64,000 nucleotides of DNA from Rahnella aceris (lineage in GTDB: Bacteria; Pseudomonadota; Gammaproteobacteria; Enterobacterales; Enterobacteriaceae). The stretch is taken from NCBI RefSeq assembly GCF_011684115.1, contig NZ_JAADJV010000008.1, positions 56,802-120,801 of the forward strand, written 5' to 3'. The notes beneath the pieces were generated by a model. It had not been told where the DNA came from, ran no database searches, and was given only the letters and a program-made list of their open reading frames with translations. Numbering within the stretch: the first letter of the stretch is position 1; each line of letters starts with the position of its first letter. The translations under genes and the position numbers were made by a program. Positions 1 through 9,135 of this stretch are shown here, one piece after another.

Positions 1-572
1 AATTAGCAGCCGACAACGACACGTTCATCTTTGGCAGTATAGGTTCTCTGATTAACCGCAAAGCTCATCACTTCACATTACTGGCACTAGACAAATTTAA
101 TCGCGCATTTCCGGAAGCCAAATGGAAAATGGTGTTTGTGGGTGAAGGCCCGAATTTACGCCGTCTCATTCAGCAAACTTCGGCTCTGAATATGATGGAT
201 AAAGTGGTATTTACAGGCTTCCAGAGCAATGCGCTGGAATATCTGTCCGCGTTTGATGCCTTTATATTAGGCTCAAAAAGTGAAGGGCTTCCGCGGGTCG
301 TGTTGGAATCCATGCTGCTGAAAACGCCGGTGATTGGTTCGAATGTCACCGGTACAGCCGAACTGATTAAAAATGCAGAAACCGGCATGTTATTTGAGTA
401 TGGCGATATTGATATGCTCTTTAATCATATGAAAACACTGTATCTCAATGCCCATCTGAGAAATGAAATTGCAGAGCAGGCAAATCTGACTGTTCGCGAA
501 AAATTTGCAATTGAAAAATATGTCTCAGGCGTTGAAACCGTTTTAAGCAGTGTGAAAAAGAAACAAGGCTGA
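1..572 (+). CDS. Glycosyltransferase family 4, C-terminal part (5' end outside window)
   Basis: The frame is open from base 3 to the stop at 570-572, so the start lies upstream of the window. The visible ~189 residues are the C-terminal GT-B half of a GT4 enzyme. They include GSIGSLINRKAHH near the entry, VFVGEGPNLRRL, and the nucleotide-sugar binding stretch GSKSEGLPRVVLESM followed by TPVIGSNVTGTAELI. In this family the conserved acidic EGLPRVVLE region contacts the sugar-nucleotide. The stop is 2 bases before the next start, so both genes are probably co-transcribed. Being next to the LPS core locus suggests LPS or other surface glycan synthesis, but donor and acceptor cannot be read from the sequence. 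Confidence 0.85.
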   Translation, partial: LAADNDTFIFGSIGSLINRKAHHFTLLALDKFNRAFPEAKWKMVFVGEGPNLRRLIQQTSALNMMDKVVFTGFQSNALEYLSAFDAFILGSKSEGLPRVVLESMLLKTPVIGSNVTGTAELIKNAETGMLFEYGDIDMLFNHMKTLYLNAHLRNEIAEQANLTVREKFAIEKYVSGVETVLSSVKKKQG

Positions 573-574
573 AT

Positions 575-1504
575 ATGTTCAAATTTCTAAATCCAAAATA
601 TCGTCACATTCTTTCACGCCATAATTTGCCGTATGACGGGACCGTCATGGCAGGAAAACCAAAGAACAGCGTGACGTCTGTGGTGATCCCTTCCGCGGGG
701 GCTGACTATATTGAAGAAGCTTGTCTGTGTGCAGAGTTTGCCGATAAATTTGCGACCGCATTACAGGAAATCGTGATTGTTACCGATCAGGCTGCCAGCC
801 AGTTTCGCCCGTTACCGGAGAAAGTCCGGATCGTCACGCTTCACCCTGAAACCAAATCCGGTGATTATCGTTATAAACAAATTTATCTCAGCCGCCTGAT
901 CAAACTGATGGCGCCTTTGCAGGCCAGAACTGACGGTATTTTGATGATCGATTCCGATCTTAATTTGCTTAAAATGCCGGAAATTCAGTTACATGAAAAT
1001 CATATTTATTCAAGTTTCCGTCAGGGCAAGATGATTGCCAAACTGGACGGTTGTGATCCTGAGATCATCCCGGCGTATTACAAAAACAGCGTGCGTCCTT
1101 ATATTGTCGATCACGTGAACGGCGCTTTTTTAGCCGCCACGCGTAAAACCTGGGAGCGTTTGTGCCCGCTGTGGATTATGTTTTTCATCGATACATGGAA
1201 CATTCTGCCAGACAACCAGCCCCCGACAGATCAACTGCCTCTGGCGGCCATGCTGGATACGCTGGACATCAAAAGCGTCAATCTGGGCGACTGGATGAAC
1301 TGGCCGGTATCGAAAAAAATTGGCGGCACACCGTCGGTTATCCCTAAAGAAGTGATCGGCGCTCATGGCGGCTTCCCGCTGACAGAATGGCAAAAGTATC
1401 TGGCTTCACCGGATAATGAACTGTTATTCAAAGGTCAGGATTACACCCGTAAAGTGCGTTATCTGACGGATGACGAGAAACAAATGGCCGGTCCTGCGGC
1501 GTAA
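575..1504 (+). CDS. Unrecognised glycosyltransferase-like protein (309 aa)
   Basis: I do not recognise this protein. It has no signal peptide or membrane segment. The N-terminal part contains SVVIPSAGADY (residues ~35-45) and the strand EIVIVTDQ (~65-72). These are followed by GILMIDSDLNLL with a D126-S-D128 motif, laid out as in GT-A glycosyltransferases, where DxD binds metal and nucleotide-sugar. HVNGAFLAATRKTWERL further on resembles the acceptor-side region of such enzymes. It begins 2 bases after the GT4 gene and is followed by a bidirectional terminator, so it is the last gene of that unit. Role inferred: a transferase acting on a surface glycan; the sugar is unknown. Confidence 0.7.
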   Translation: MFKFLNPKYRHILSRHNLPYDGTVMAGKPKNSVTSVVIPSAGADYIEEACLCAEFADKFATALQEIVIVTDQAASQFRPLPEKVRIVTLHPETKSGDYRYKQIYLSRLIKLMAPLQARTDGILMIDSDLNLLKMPEIQLHENHIYSSFRQGKMIAKLDGCDPEIIPAYYKNSVRPYIVDHVNGAFLAATRKTWERLCPLWIMFFIDTWNILPDNQPPTDQLPLAAMLDTLDIKSVNLGDWMNWPVSKKIGGTPSVIPKEVIGAHGGFPLTEWQKYLASPDNELLFKGQDYTRKVRYLTDDEKQMAGPAA

Positions 1505-1522
1505 AGACTGCGCCCGCTATCA

Positions 1523-1556
1523 GCAAAAGCCCGCTATTTTCAGCGGACTTTTGCAT
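1523..1556. terminator. Bidirectional terminator between the 575-1504 gene and tdh
   Basis: The arms GCAAAAGCCCGCT and AGCGGACTTTTGC pair with one mismatch around a 6-base loop. Both flanks carry A/T runs, as expected for two converging genes. Confidence 0.75.
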
Positions 1557-1571
1557 TTTCAGAGCGCCAGA

Positions 1572-2594
1572 TTACCAGTTAAGTATCACTTTGCCGGAAT
1601 GCCCGGAGCGCATCGCATCAAACCCTTTCTGGAATTCATCAATCGGAAAATGGTGCGTAATCAGAGGTGTAAGATCTAATCCTGACTGGATCAGGGCGGC
1701 CATTTTGTACCAGGTTTCGAACATTTCCCTTCCGTAAATCCCTTTAATAAACAGTCCTTTGAAAATCACCTGATTCCAGTCGATTGCCATCTCGGTCGAT
1801 GGAATGCCCAGCATCGCAATCCGGCCGCCATGATTCATGGCGTTAAGCATGCTGCGAAATGCCGCAGGTGCACCTGACATTTCCAGCCCGACGTCAAACC
1901 CTTCCGTCATGCCCAGCTCATCCATCACATTCTGCAAGCTTTGCTGGCTGACATTCACCGCCCGCGTCACACCCATTTTGCGCGCGAGTTCCAGACGGTA
2001 TTCGTTCATATCCGTGATCACCACATGGCGGGCACCGACATGTTTGCAAATGGCTGCCGCCATGATGCCAATCGGCCCGGCACCGCTGATCAGAACATCC
2101 TCGCCGACCAGATCAAACGACAATGCGGTATGCACAGCATTACCAAAGGGATCAAAAATGGCAGCCAGATCATCAGAAATATTGTCCGGGATTTTAAACG
2201 CATTAAAAGCAGGCAATACCAGATACTCCGCAAAAGCGCCCGGACGGTTTACCCCCACGCCCTGTGCGTTGCGGCACAAATGCGTACGTCCTCCCCGGCA
2301 ATTACGGCAGTGTCCGCAGGTAATATGCCCCTCGCCCGACACCCGGTCACCGATACTGAAACCTTTAACTTCCTGCCCGATGCCCACCACTTCGCCGACA
2401 TATTCGTGTCCGACCACCATTGGTACGGGAATGGTTTTTTGTGACCATTCGTCCCAGTTGTAGATGTGCACATCGGTTCCGCAAATGGCGGTTTTACGGA
2501 TTTTGATCAGCAAATCGTTGTGCCCTAATTCCGGCACGGCCACATCCGTCATCCAGATGCCTTCTTCACGTTTGAGTTTTGCTAAAGCTTTCAT
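1572..2594 (-). CDS. tdh: L-threonine 3-dehydrogenase
   Basis: Zinc-dependent medium-chain dehydrogenase (340 aa) that oxidises L-threonine to 2-amino-3-ketobutyrate using NAD+. This is the first step of threonine conversion to glycine and acetyl-CoA. Visible residues are the catalytic-zinc Cys38 in TAICGTDVH, the GHEYVGEV helix, and the structural-zinc cysteines in [13 protein letters not shown]. The Rossmann motif is [11 protein letters not shown] chose the second ATG (2594) because the Shine-Dalgarno GAGGA sits at proper distance from it and the family starts at MKAL. It follows kbl by 9 bases in the same operon, so the unstable intermediate passes directly to Kbl. Confidence 0.97.
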   Translation of the reverse strand: MKALAKLKREEGIWMTDVAVPELGHNDLLIKIRKTAICGTDVHIYNWDEWSQKTIPVPMVVGHEYVGEVVGIGQEVKGFSIGDRVSGEGHITCGHCRNCRGGRTHLCRNAQGVGVNRPGAFAEYLVLPAFNAFKIPDNISDDLAAIFDPFGNAVHTALSFDLVGEDVLISGAGPIGIMAAAICKHVGARHVVITDMNEYRLELARKMGVTRAVNVSQQSLQNVMDELGMTEGFDVGLEMSGAPAAFRSMLNAMNHGGRIAMLGIPSTEMAIDWNQVIFKGLFIKGIYGREMFETWYKMAALIQSGLDLTPLITHHFPIDEFQKGFDAMRSGHSGKVILNW

Positions 2595-2603
2595 CGACAT
2601 TCC

Positions 2604-3800
2604 TCAGGCGATCACGCCAAGTTTTTTGCCAATACGGGTGAAGGCTTCAACGGCCTTTTCGATTTGTTCCGTGCTGTGCGCTGCTGACATTTGAGTACGG
2701 ATGCGCGCCTGCCCCTGAGGCACCACCGGGTAAAAGAAACCGGTGACGTAAATCCCTTCCTGCTGCAAAAGCGACGCAAACTCCTGAGCCAGACGAGCCT
2801 CGCCAAGCATCACCGGGATAATGGCGTGATCAGCCCCCGCCAGCGTGAAACCCGCGGCGGTCATTTTCTCGCGGAACAATTTTGAATTGCTGAGCAAACG
2901 CTCACGCAGTTCGCTGCCTTCTTCGAGCATGGAAAGCACTTTCAGGGAGGCAGAAACAATCGACGGTGCCAGGGAATTAGAGAAGAGATAGGGCCGCGAA
3001 CGCTGACGCAACCAGTCGATCACTTCCTGACGCGCAGCGGTATAACCGCCGGAAGCCCCGCCCAGCGCTTTGCCAAGCGTGCCAGTGATGATGTCCACGC
3101 GCCCCATCACATCGCAATATTCGTGCGTTCCCCGCCCTTCGGCACCGACAAAACCTACCGCATGGGAATCATCGACCATCACCAGCGCGTCGAACCGTTC
3201 GGCCAGGTCGCACACGCCCTTCAGGTTGGCTATCACGCCATCCATTGAAAATACGCCGTCAGTTGCCACCAGAATATGACGGGCACCCTCATCTTTTGCC
3301 TGCTGCAAACGGGTTTCCAGTTCAGACATATCGTTGTTGGCATACCGATAGCGTTTCGCTTTGCATAAGCGAACACCATCGATTATTGAGGCATGATTCA
3401 GCGCATCCGAAATGATGGCGTCTTCTTCACCCAGCAGTGTTTCAAATAACCCACCGTTGGCATCAAAGCAGGAGGAATAGAGGATCGCATCGTCCATACC
3501 GAGAAAGTCAGCCAGACGGTGTTCAAGTTCTTTGTGCGTATCTTGTGTGCCGCAGATAAAGCGGACCGAAGCCATGCCGAAACCGTGGCTGTCGAGACCG
3601 GCTTTTGCAGCACGGATCAGTTCGGGATGATTCGCCAGGCCAAGGTAGTTGTTGGCGCAAAAATTGATCACCGGACGGCCGCCAGCGACGGAGACTTCAG
3701 CCTGCTGGGGCGTGGTGAGAATGCGTTCTTCTTTAAACAGCCCTTCAACCCGGGCCTGCTCCAGCTGATCTTCCAGCTGGCGATAAAACGAAACAGACAT
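2604..3800 (-). CDS. kbl: 2-amino-3-ketobutyrate CoA ligase (glycine C-acetyltransferase)
   Basis: PLP-dependent alpha-oxoamine synthase, 398 aa like the E. coli enzyme. It cleaves 2-amino-3-ketobutyrate with CoA to glycine and acetyl-CoA. The Schiff-base lysine lies in [15 protein letters not shown] (about Lys244), and the cofactor-contacting DDSHAVGF and [13 protein letters not shown] motifs are intact. It is the first gene of the kbl-tdh operon and is transcribed away from hldD across a 242-bp intergenic region that must hold both promoters. In E. coli this operon responds to leucine/Lrp; I did not find an Lrp site that I could defend here. Confidence 0.97.
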   Translation of the reverse strand: MSVSFYRQLEDQLEQARVEGLFKEERILTTPQQAEVSVAGGRPVINFCANNYLGLANHPELIRAAKAGLDSHGFGMASVRFICGTQDTHKELEHRLADFLGMDDAILYSSCFDANGGLFETLLGEEDAIISDALNHASIIDGVRLCKAKRYRYANNDMSELETRLQQAKDEGARHILVATDGVFSMDGVIANLKGVCDLAERFDALVMVDDSHAVGFVGAEGRGTHEYCDVMGRVDIITGTLGKALGGASGGYTAARQEVIDWLRQRSRPYLFSNSLAPSIVSASLKVLSMLEEGSELRERLLSNSKLFREKMTAAGFTLAGADHAIIPVMLGEARLAQEFASLLQQEGIYVTGFFYPVVPQGQARIRTQMSAAHSTEQIEKAVEAFTRIGKKLGVIA

Positions 3801-4042
3801 ACAGTATTCTCCTGAAATGACTCATTCACGGAATACCTTACTAATCTGCATATAAAATAACGATGGAAGTGCTCACAATATCTTTGTTTTGCAGCATAGT
3901 TCACGCCTTACGCTCTGAAACATAAGAATCCCTGTTATCGGACACCTTCCCAATGTGAGCTTCATAATGAAGTGTTATGATATTACCCAATATACAGGCT
4001 GTGCATGGTGCGCAGTTCTTCAAATGATTAAAGGTGAATCCC

Positions 4043-4975
4043 ATGATAATCGTCACTGGCGGCGCTGGTTTTATCGGCAGCAATATTATTAAATCGCTCA
4101 ATGATATGGGATACCGCGATATTCTGGTGGTGGATAATCTGAAAGATGGCACCAAGTTCGTCAATCTGGTGGATCTGGATATTGCGGATTATTGCGACAA
4201 AGAAGATTTTATCGCCAGCATCGTGGCCGGCGACGATCTGGGTGATATCGACGCCATTTTCCACGAAGGCGCATGCTCTTCCACTACCGAGTGGGACGGC
4301 AAGTACATGATGGATAACAACTATCAGTACTCTAAAGATGTCCTGCATTATTGTTTAGATCGCAGCATTCCCTTCCTTTATGCGTCTTCCGCAGCCACTT
4401 ATGGTAGCCAGAGCACCAGCTTTGTTGAAGAGCGTAAATACGAGCAACCGCTGAACGTCTATGGTTACTCTAAGTTCCTGTTTGACCAGTATGTTCGCGA
4501 AATTCTGCCGCACGCTGAATCTCAAATTTGTGGTTTCCGTTATTTCAACGTTTACGGACCGCGTGAAGGCCATAAAGGCAGCATGGCGAGCGTAGCGTTC
4601 CATCTGAATAATCAGATCAAGGCCGGGGAGAACCCAAAACTGTTCTCGGGCAGCGAAGGCTTCAAACGCGATTTTATCTACGTGGGTGATGTGGCAGCCG
4701 TGAACCTGTGGTTCTGGCAAAACGGTGTTTCGGGCATTTTTAACTGCGGTACCGGACGTTCGGAATCCTTCCAGGCCGTGGCAGATGCTGTCGTGGCATA
4801 CCACAAGTCTGGCGATATCGAATACATTCCATTCCCGGAAAAACTCAAAGGCCGTTACCAGTCCTTCACACAGGCCGACATGACGGCCCTGCGTAACGCC
4901 GGTTACGACAAACCGTTCAAAACGGTTGCCGAAGGTGTTACGGAATACATGAGCTGGCTTAACCGCACAGTTTAA
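4043..4975 (+). CDS. hldD: ADP-L-glycero-D-manno-heptose 6-epimerase
   Basis: NAD(P)-dependent short-chain epimerase (310 aa) that makes ADP-L,D-heptose, the heptose donor for the LPS inner core. It starts with the nucleotide-binding GGAGFIG loop at residues ~7-13. The YxxxK pair is in NVYGYSKF, and the heptose-binding region [19 protein letters not shown] is present. A GTG lies in frame 9 bases upstream, but AAGGTG at 4031-4036 is spaced correctly for the ATG at 4043 and the family starts at MIIVTGG. It heads the LPS core operon, 30 bases before waaF. Confidence 0.97.
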   Translation: MIIVTGGAGFIGSNIIKSLNDMGYRDILVVDNLKDGTKFVNLVDLDIADYCDKEDFIASIVAGDDLGDIDAIFHEGACSSTTEWDGKYMMDNNYQYSKDVLHYCLDRSIPFLYASSAATYGSQSTSFVEERKYEQPLNVYGYSKFLFDQYVREILPHAESQICGFRYFNVYGPREGHKGSMASVAFHLNNQIKAGENPKLFSGSEGFKRDFIYVGDVAAVNLWFWQNGVSGIFNCGTGRSESFQAVADAVVAYHKSGDIEYIPFPEKLKGRYQSFTQADMTALRNAGYDKPFKTVAEGVTEYMSWLNRTV

Positions 4976-5005
4976 GCCCTGCACATTGAGGAATGGATTA
5001 ACGGT

Positions 5006-6055
5006 ATGAAAATACTGGTAATTGGGCCGTCATGGGTCGGTGACATGATGATGTCACAAAGTCTTTATCGCACCCTGAAAGCTGCGCACCCCGACGCTCA
5101 GATTGACGTGATGGCACCTGCATGGTGCCGTCCTTTACTTGATCGCATGCCGGAAGTACATCAGGCGCTGGCCATGCCGCTGGGCCACGGTGCGCTGGAA
5201 TTGGGCGAACGTCGTCGTCTGGGTATTTCATTGCGCAATGAGAAATATCAGCGTGCATTCGTTCTGCCTAACTCGTTTAAATCGGCGCTGGTTCCTTTCT
5301 TTGCCCGTATTCCGCAACGCACCGGCTGGCGTGGCGAAATGCGCTATGGTCTGCTCAATGATTTGCGGGTGCTGGATAAACCCGCTTTTCCACTGATGGT
5401 TCAGCGTTATGCTGCTCTGGGCTACGATGCCCGGCAAATCAAAACTGCCGCTGATCTTCCACAACCCATTCTCTGGCCGAAATTAGAGGTCGGCGACGCT
5501 GAAGTCACCGCAGTTAAAACCTCATTCTCTGTGGATAACACCCGGCCGCTGATTGGTTTCTGCCCTGGCGCAGAGTTTGGTCCGGCAAAGCGCTGGCCTC
5601 ATTATCACTACGCGGTGTTGGCTGAAAAACTGATCAGCGAAGGCTATCAGGTGGTGCTCTTTGGCTCTGCAAAAGATAACGCAGCAGGTGAACAAATTCG
5701 CCTGGCACTGACAGAAAACGCACAACCTTTCTGTCTCAATCTGGCGGGGAAAACCTCATTGGATCAGGCGGTGGTGATGATTGCCGCCTGTCATGCGGTC
5801 GTCAGTAATGATTCAGGCCTGATGCACGTTGCCGCCGCGCTGGATAAACCGCTGATAGCACTTTACGGGCCCAGCAGCCCGGACTTCACACCGCCCCTCA
5901 GCCATCAGGCAAAAGTTATACGTCTGATCACTGGCTACCATAAAGTCCGTAAAGGCGATGCTGAAGAAGGCTATCACCAAAGTTTAATTGATATTCAACC
6001 CGGACAAGTTTATCAGGAACTCACCCAGTTGCTGAGCGCAAGGAAGGAGCTTTAA
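5006..6055 (+). CDS. waaF: ADP-heptose:LPS heptosyltransferase II
   Basis: GT9 enzyme (349 aa) that adds the second L,D-heptose to heptose I of the LPS inner core on the cytoplasmic face. GT9 hallmarks are the N-terminal IGPSWVGDMMMSQSL and the C-terminal donor-binding SNDSGLMHVAAAL. FCPGAEFGPAKRWP marks the family of heptosyltransferase II. Its stop overlaps the waaC start by one base (TAATG), a sign of translational coupling. Confidence 0.97.
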   Translation: MKILVIGPSWVGDMMMSQSLYRTLKAAHPDAQIDVMAPAWCRPLLDRMPEVHQALAMPLGHGALELGERRRLGISLRNEKYQRAFVLPNSFKSALVPFFARIPQRTGWRGEMRYGLLNDLRVLDKPAFPLMVQRYAALGYDARQIKTAADLPQPILWPKLEVGDAEVTAVKTSFSVDNTRPLIGFCPGAEFGPAKRWPHYHYAVLAEKLISEGYQVVLFGSAKDNAAGEQIRLALTENAQPFCLNLAGKTSLDQAVVMIAACHAVVSNDSGLMHVAAALDKPLIALYGPSSPDFTPPLSHQAKVIRLITGYHKVRKGDAEEGYHQSLIDIQPGQVYQELTQLLSARKEL

Positions 6056-7044
6056 TGCGGGTTCTCATCGTCAAAACGTCGTCCATGGGCGACGTTCTGC
6101 ATACCCTTCCGGCGTTGACGGATGCTATGCAGGCCATTGCCGGGATCCGCTTTGACTGGGTCGTGGAAGAAGGATTTAGCCAGATCCCCGGCTGGCATCC
6201 TGCCGTTGATCGCGTGATACCTGTCGCCATCCGCCGCTGGCGTAAAAACTGGTTCGGCTCTGAAACCCGTCAGCAACGCTGCGACTTCAAACGCGAAGTT
6301 CAGTCTCAAACCTATGATGCGATCATTGATGCTCAGGGTCTGATTAAAAGCGCGGCACTGATCACCCGTGTCGCCAAAGGTGAAAAACACGGTCAGGATT
6401 GTAAAAGTGCCCGTGAACCATTCGCCAGTTGGTTCTACAATCAGCGTCATGAAATCGATAAAAAGCAGCACGCGGTAGAGCGTACCCGGGAATTGTTTGC
6501 GAAAAGCCTGGGCTATGAAAAGCCATCAGGCCAGGGAGATTATGCTATTGCAGCACGTTTCCTCTCCCATCTTCCTGCCGACGCGGGCCGGTATCTGGTG
6601 TTTCTTCATGCCACCACCCGCGCCGATAAACATTGGCCGGAAGAACACTGGCGTGAGCTGATCAGCATGTTCGGCGGGCAAGATATCCGCATCAAACTTC
6701 CGTGGGGGGCAGACCATGAACATCAGCGCGCATTGCGTCTGGCAGAAGGTTTCCCTTATGTCGAGGTGTTGCCCAAGTTGAGTCTGGAAAAAGTTGCTGA
6801 GGTTTTAGCCGGTGCGAAAGCGGTCATTTCTGTTGATACGGGGCTGAGCCATCTGACTGCCGCGCTGGATCGTCCAAATATCACGCTTTACGGACCGACC
6901 GATCCGGGATTGATTGGCGGGTATGGAAAGAATCAGTTTATCCTCAAAGCCGAGAACAATTCACTGGAAAACTTACCAGCCAAAACCGTCTTTGAGCGTC
7001 TGAGTGATCTGACCGCTGCGAAAGAGGAAATGAACCGACCATGA
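6055..7044 (+). CDS. waaC: ADP-heptose:LPS heptosyltransferase I
   Basis: GT9 enzyme (329 aa) that transfers the first heptose to Kdo2-lipid A. Evidence is the N-terminal VLIVKTSSMGDVLHTLPAL, the FLHATTRADKHWPEEHW segment and the donor-binding SVDTGLSHLTAALDRPN. It acts directly before WaaF and lies between it and a divergent GT9 gene, overlapping the latter by ATGA at 7041-7044. Confidence 0.97.
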   Translation: MRVLIVKTSSMGDVLHTLPALTDAMQAIAGIRFDWVVEEGFSQIPGWHPAVDRVIPVAIRRWRKNWFGSETRQQRCDFKREVQSQTYDAIIDAQGLIKSAALITRVAKGEKHGQDCKSAREPFASWFYNQRHEIDKKQHAVERTRELFAKSLGYEKPSGQGDYAIAARFLSHLPADAGRYLVFLHATTRADKHWPEEHWRELISMFGGQDIRIKLPWGADHEHQRALRLAEGFPYVEVLPKLSLEKVAEVLAGAKAVISVDTGLSHLTAALDRPNITLYGPTDPGLIGGYGKNQFILKAENNSLENLPAKTVFERLSDLTAAKEEMNRP

Positions 7045-8138
7045 GCTACGTGATTATTTTCATCTTGCTGTGGCCGTTCAAAATGCTGATGAAGCCTTTT
7101 CATCAGGGCAAAGGGCGAAATCTGGTCATACAAACCGCCAAAATTGGTGATTTCGTCAATATCACGCCTTTACTGAAGCATTTAAAAAAATCAGATGTCT
7201 TGATCAGTAAAACGGTTTTGCCTTTGGCTGCACACGATTCGACGATCGATTCTATTTATCTCATTGAAGATTACAAAAAATCTTTAGTCAGTAAAATTGG
7301 TCTCGCCTTTCGCCTGCTCAACCGCTACGACAATATTTATCTGCTACAACCTAACAGCGTTAACGGTTTCTATGCCGCCTTCTGTAATGCGAAGCATAAA
7401 GCCTTTCTGATCGCTTATACCCGCAAGTGGTATCACGGGATTTTTTATCAGACGGCCGACGTTGTTCGTTTGCATCAGAAAACCGATTTTACGCTGGAAA
7501 GTTATCTGAAGCTGGCAGACCCCAGCCTCAGTGCAGAAAGCTATACTAAACATGCCACCCTTCCCTTGTGGATACCTGAAAAAACCTTGCCGGAGCTGGC
7601 GGCAAGCAAGCAGGTCAAAATCGGTATCAGCATTTCGGCAGGCAATAAAGCTAAAACAATTCCGACAGCGGTATGGATTAAAATCCTTAATACCCTGGCT
7701 GGCCTTCCTTGTCAGTTTTATGTTTTTGGCCCGGAGAATGAGCAGAAATACCTTGATCAGTTGCTGGAAAAACTCAGTGCTCGCGAAAACATCATTAACC
7801 TGATCGGTAAGCTAAAATTGCATGAAGTCCCACATGCCATTTCTCAGATGGATATGTATATCGCCTCAGATTCTGGAAACGTGTATATCGCAGATGCGGT
7901 GAATATCCCAGTGGTATGTTTAGCGGGTCCTTGTGACTTAACTGAGCAGCATCCAACCTATGCGCCACTCATCCTGACGCCTGAAGATAAAAAACTCGCG
8001 CCTGAATCTTTTATTTTCTCAGCACCTTATCAATTCCGGCACAGTGCTGAAGAACTTTTTTCACTCAGTGATGCTCAACTGGAGAAAATACGTTCATTTG
8101 TTATAAGCAAAACAAGTCAGGTACAACATTATGTCTGA
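7041..8138 (+). CDS. GT9-family (heptosyltransferase-like) LPS core transferase
   Basis: A 365-residue GT9 protein, not close to WaaC, WaaF or WaaQ. It has a hydrophobic N-terminus (YVIIFILLWPFKMLM) ahead of the family motif LVIQTAKIGDFVNITPLL. The C-terminal donor-site motif is ASDSGNVYIADAVNIP, an altered version of the usual DSGxxHxAAA in which the histidine is replaced. It overlaps waaC by 4 bases and the following GT8 gene by 8, so it belongs to the same operon. The DNA is clearly more AT-rich than hldD-waaC. It may add a heptose or another sugar to the core; the substrate is not readable. Confidence 0.8.
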   Translation: MSYVIIFILLWPFKMLMKPFHQGKGRNLVIQTAKIGDFVNITPLLKHLKKSDVLISKTVLPLAAHDSTIDSIYLIEDYKKSLVSKIGLAFRLLNRYDNIYLLQPNSVNGFYAAFCNAKHKAFLIAYTRKWYHGIFYQTADVVRLHQKTDFTLESYLKLADPSLSAESYTKHATLPLWIPEKTLPELAASKQVKIGISISAGNKAKTIPTAVWIKILNTLAGLPCQFYVFGPENEQKYLDQLLEKLSARENIINLIGKLKLHEVPHAISQMDMYIASDSGNVYIADAVNIPVVCLAGPCDLTEQHPTYAPLILTPEDKKLAPESFIFSAPYQFRHSAEELFSLSDAQLEKIRSFVISKTSQVQHYV

Positions 8139-9135
8139 CCATGAATATATGAGCTATCTCGAGCATAAAGAAGAGCTCGTGAATAATTTAGGGGATTCAT
8201 CACTCTCTGTGGTCCATATCGCATTCGGAATAAATAATGCCTATGCCCGTGGTATGGGGGTCACTGTCTTTTCTGTCCTGAAAAACAACCCTGACTTAGC
8301 TTTTCATATTCATATATTTGGCAGTGCGCTCGATGAAATATCAAAATCCCGACTGCTTGAGCTGGCGGCAAAACATCCGCTGGCCATCACCTGTTACGTT
8401 TTTAAAGAATCTGCGTTCACTGATTTACCGCTGATGGGGCGCTATCCTCAGGCTATTTATTATCGTTTATTCACTCCCTACATCCTTTCTGGCGTCACAT
8501 CAAAATTACTCTACCTTGACGCGGACACATTATGTTTAGGCAGTTATAAAGAACTGAGCGAGATGGATATCAGCCCTTATACGCTGGCAGCCGTCAACGA
8601 TACGCAACGGGCAAGAAATAAACTTTGCTCACAGTTAAGTCTGACAAAGGGAAATTATTTCAACTCAGGATTCTTATACATCAATATCCCTCAATGGCTT
8701 GAGAAAAATACAACTGAGCGGATCATCCGGACACTTAGCCTTCAGGAAAGTGAATTTAAATTCCCTGACCAGGACGCACTTAATATTGTCCTGGAACATG
8801 AAGTTCTGCTGCTTCCTAAAAGATATAATTTTGTGTGTGACATCATTTTAAATAAAGTGGGAAAGAGAGTTGATATCCCGAAAGATACCATCCTGATTCA
8901 TTATACGGGTAAATGTAAACCCTGGCACCTTTGGGGAATGGGAGAACTGGCCGATATTTATGATCAATATTATGCGCAATCCCCATGGCACGCAGTCCCA
9001 CATGACGTGCCGGTTTCCTATAAAGAGATGAAACGCTATGCCCAGGCACTCTGGCATAAGGGTCGCTACCTGACCAGCTTGCGCTGGATGACCAAATATA
9101 TGAATAATAAGATTTTCAGGAAAAGCTCTTTATGA
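8131..9135 (+). CDS. GT8-family LPS core hexosyltransferase (WaaI/WaaJ/WaaO-like)
   Basis: A 334-residue GT8 transferase. HIAFGINNAYARGMGVTVFS opens the domain and YLDADTLCLGSY carries the metal-binding DxD (D130-A-D132). GNYFNSGFLYINIPQW, FPDQDALNIV and HYTGKCKPWH are the remaining family blocks. The ~45-residue C-terminal tail resembles the GT8 C-terminal extension of LPS glucosyl/galactosyltransferases. In E. coli such enzymes add outer-core glucose or galactose from UDP-sugars. It overlaps both neighbours by 4-8 bases and is AT-rich, as typical of the variable outer-core region. Exact sugar and linkage are not assigned. Confidence 0.88.
   Translation: MSDHEYMSYLEHKEELVNNLGDSSLSVVHIAFGINNAYARGMGVTVFSVLKNNPDLAFHIHIFGSALDEISKSRLLELAAKHPLAITCYVFKESAFTDLPLMGRYPQAIYYRLFTPYILSGVTSKLLYLDADTLCLGSYKELSEMDISPYTLAAVNDTQRARNKLCSQLSLTKGNYFNSGFLYINIPQWLEKNTTERIIRTLSLQESEFKFPDQDALNIVLEHEVLLLPKRYNFVCDIILNKVGKRVDIPKDTILIHYTGKCKPWHLWGMGELADIYDQYYAQSPWHAVPHDVPVSYKEMKRYAQALWHKGRYLTSLRWMTKYMNNKIFRKSSL

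Noticed and set aside
3959..3973. CTTCAT/ATGAAG palindrome upstream of hldD as an operator or heat-shock promoter
   Set aside because: Arms are short and AT-rich, and no sigma-32 -35/-10 pair at acceptable spacing could be found.
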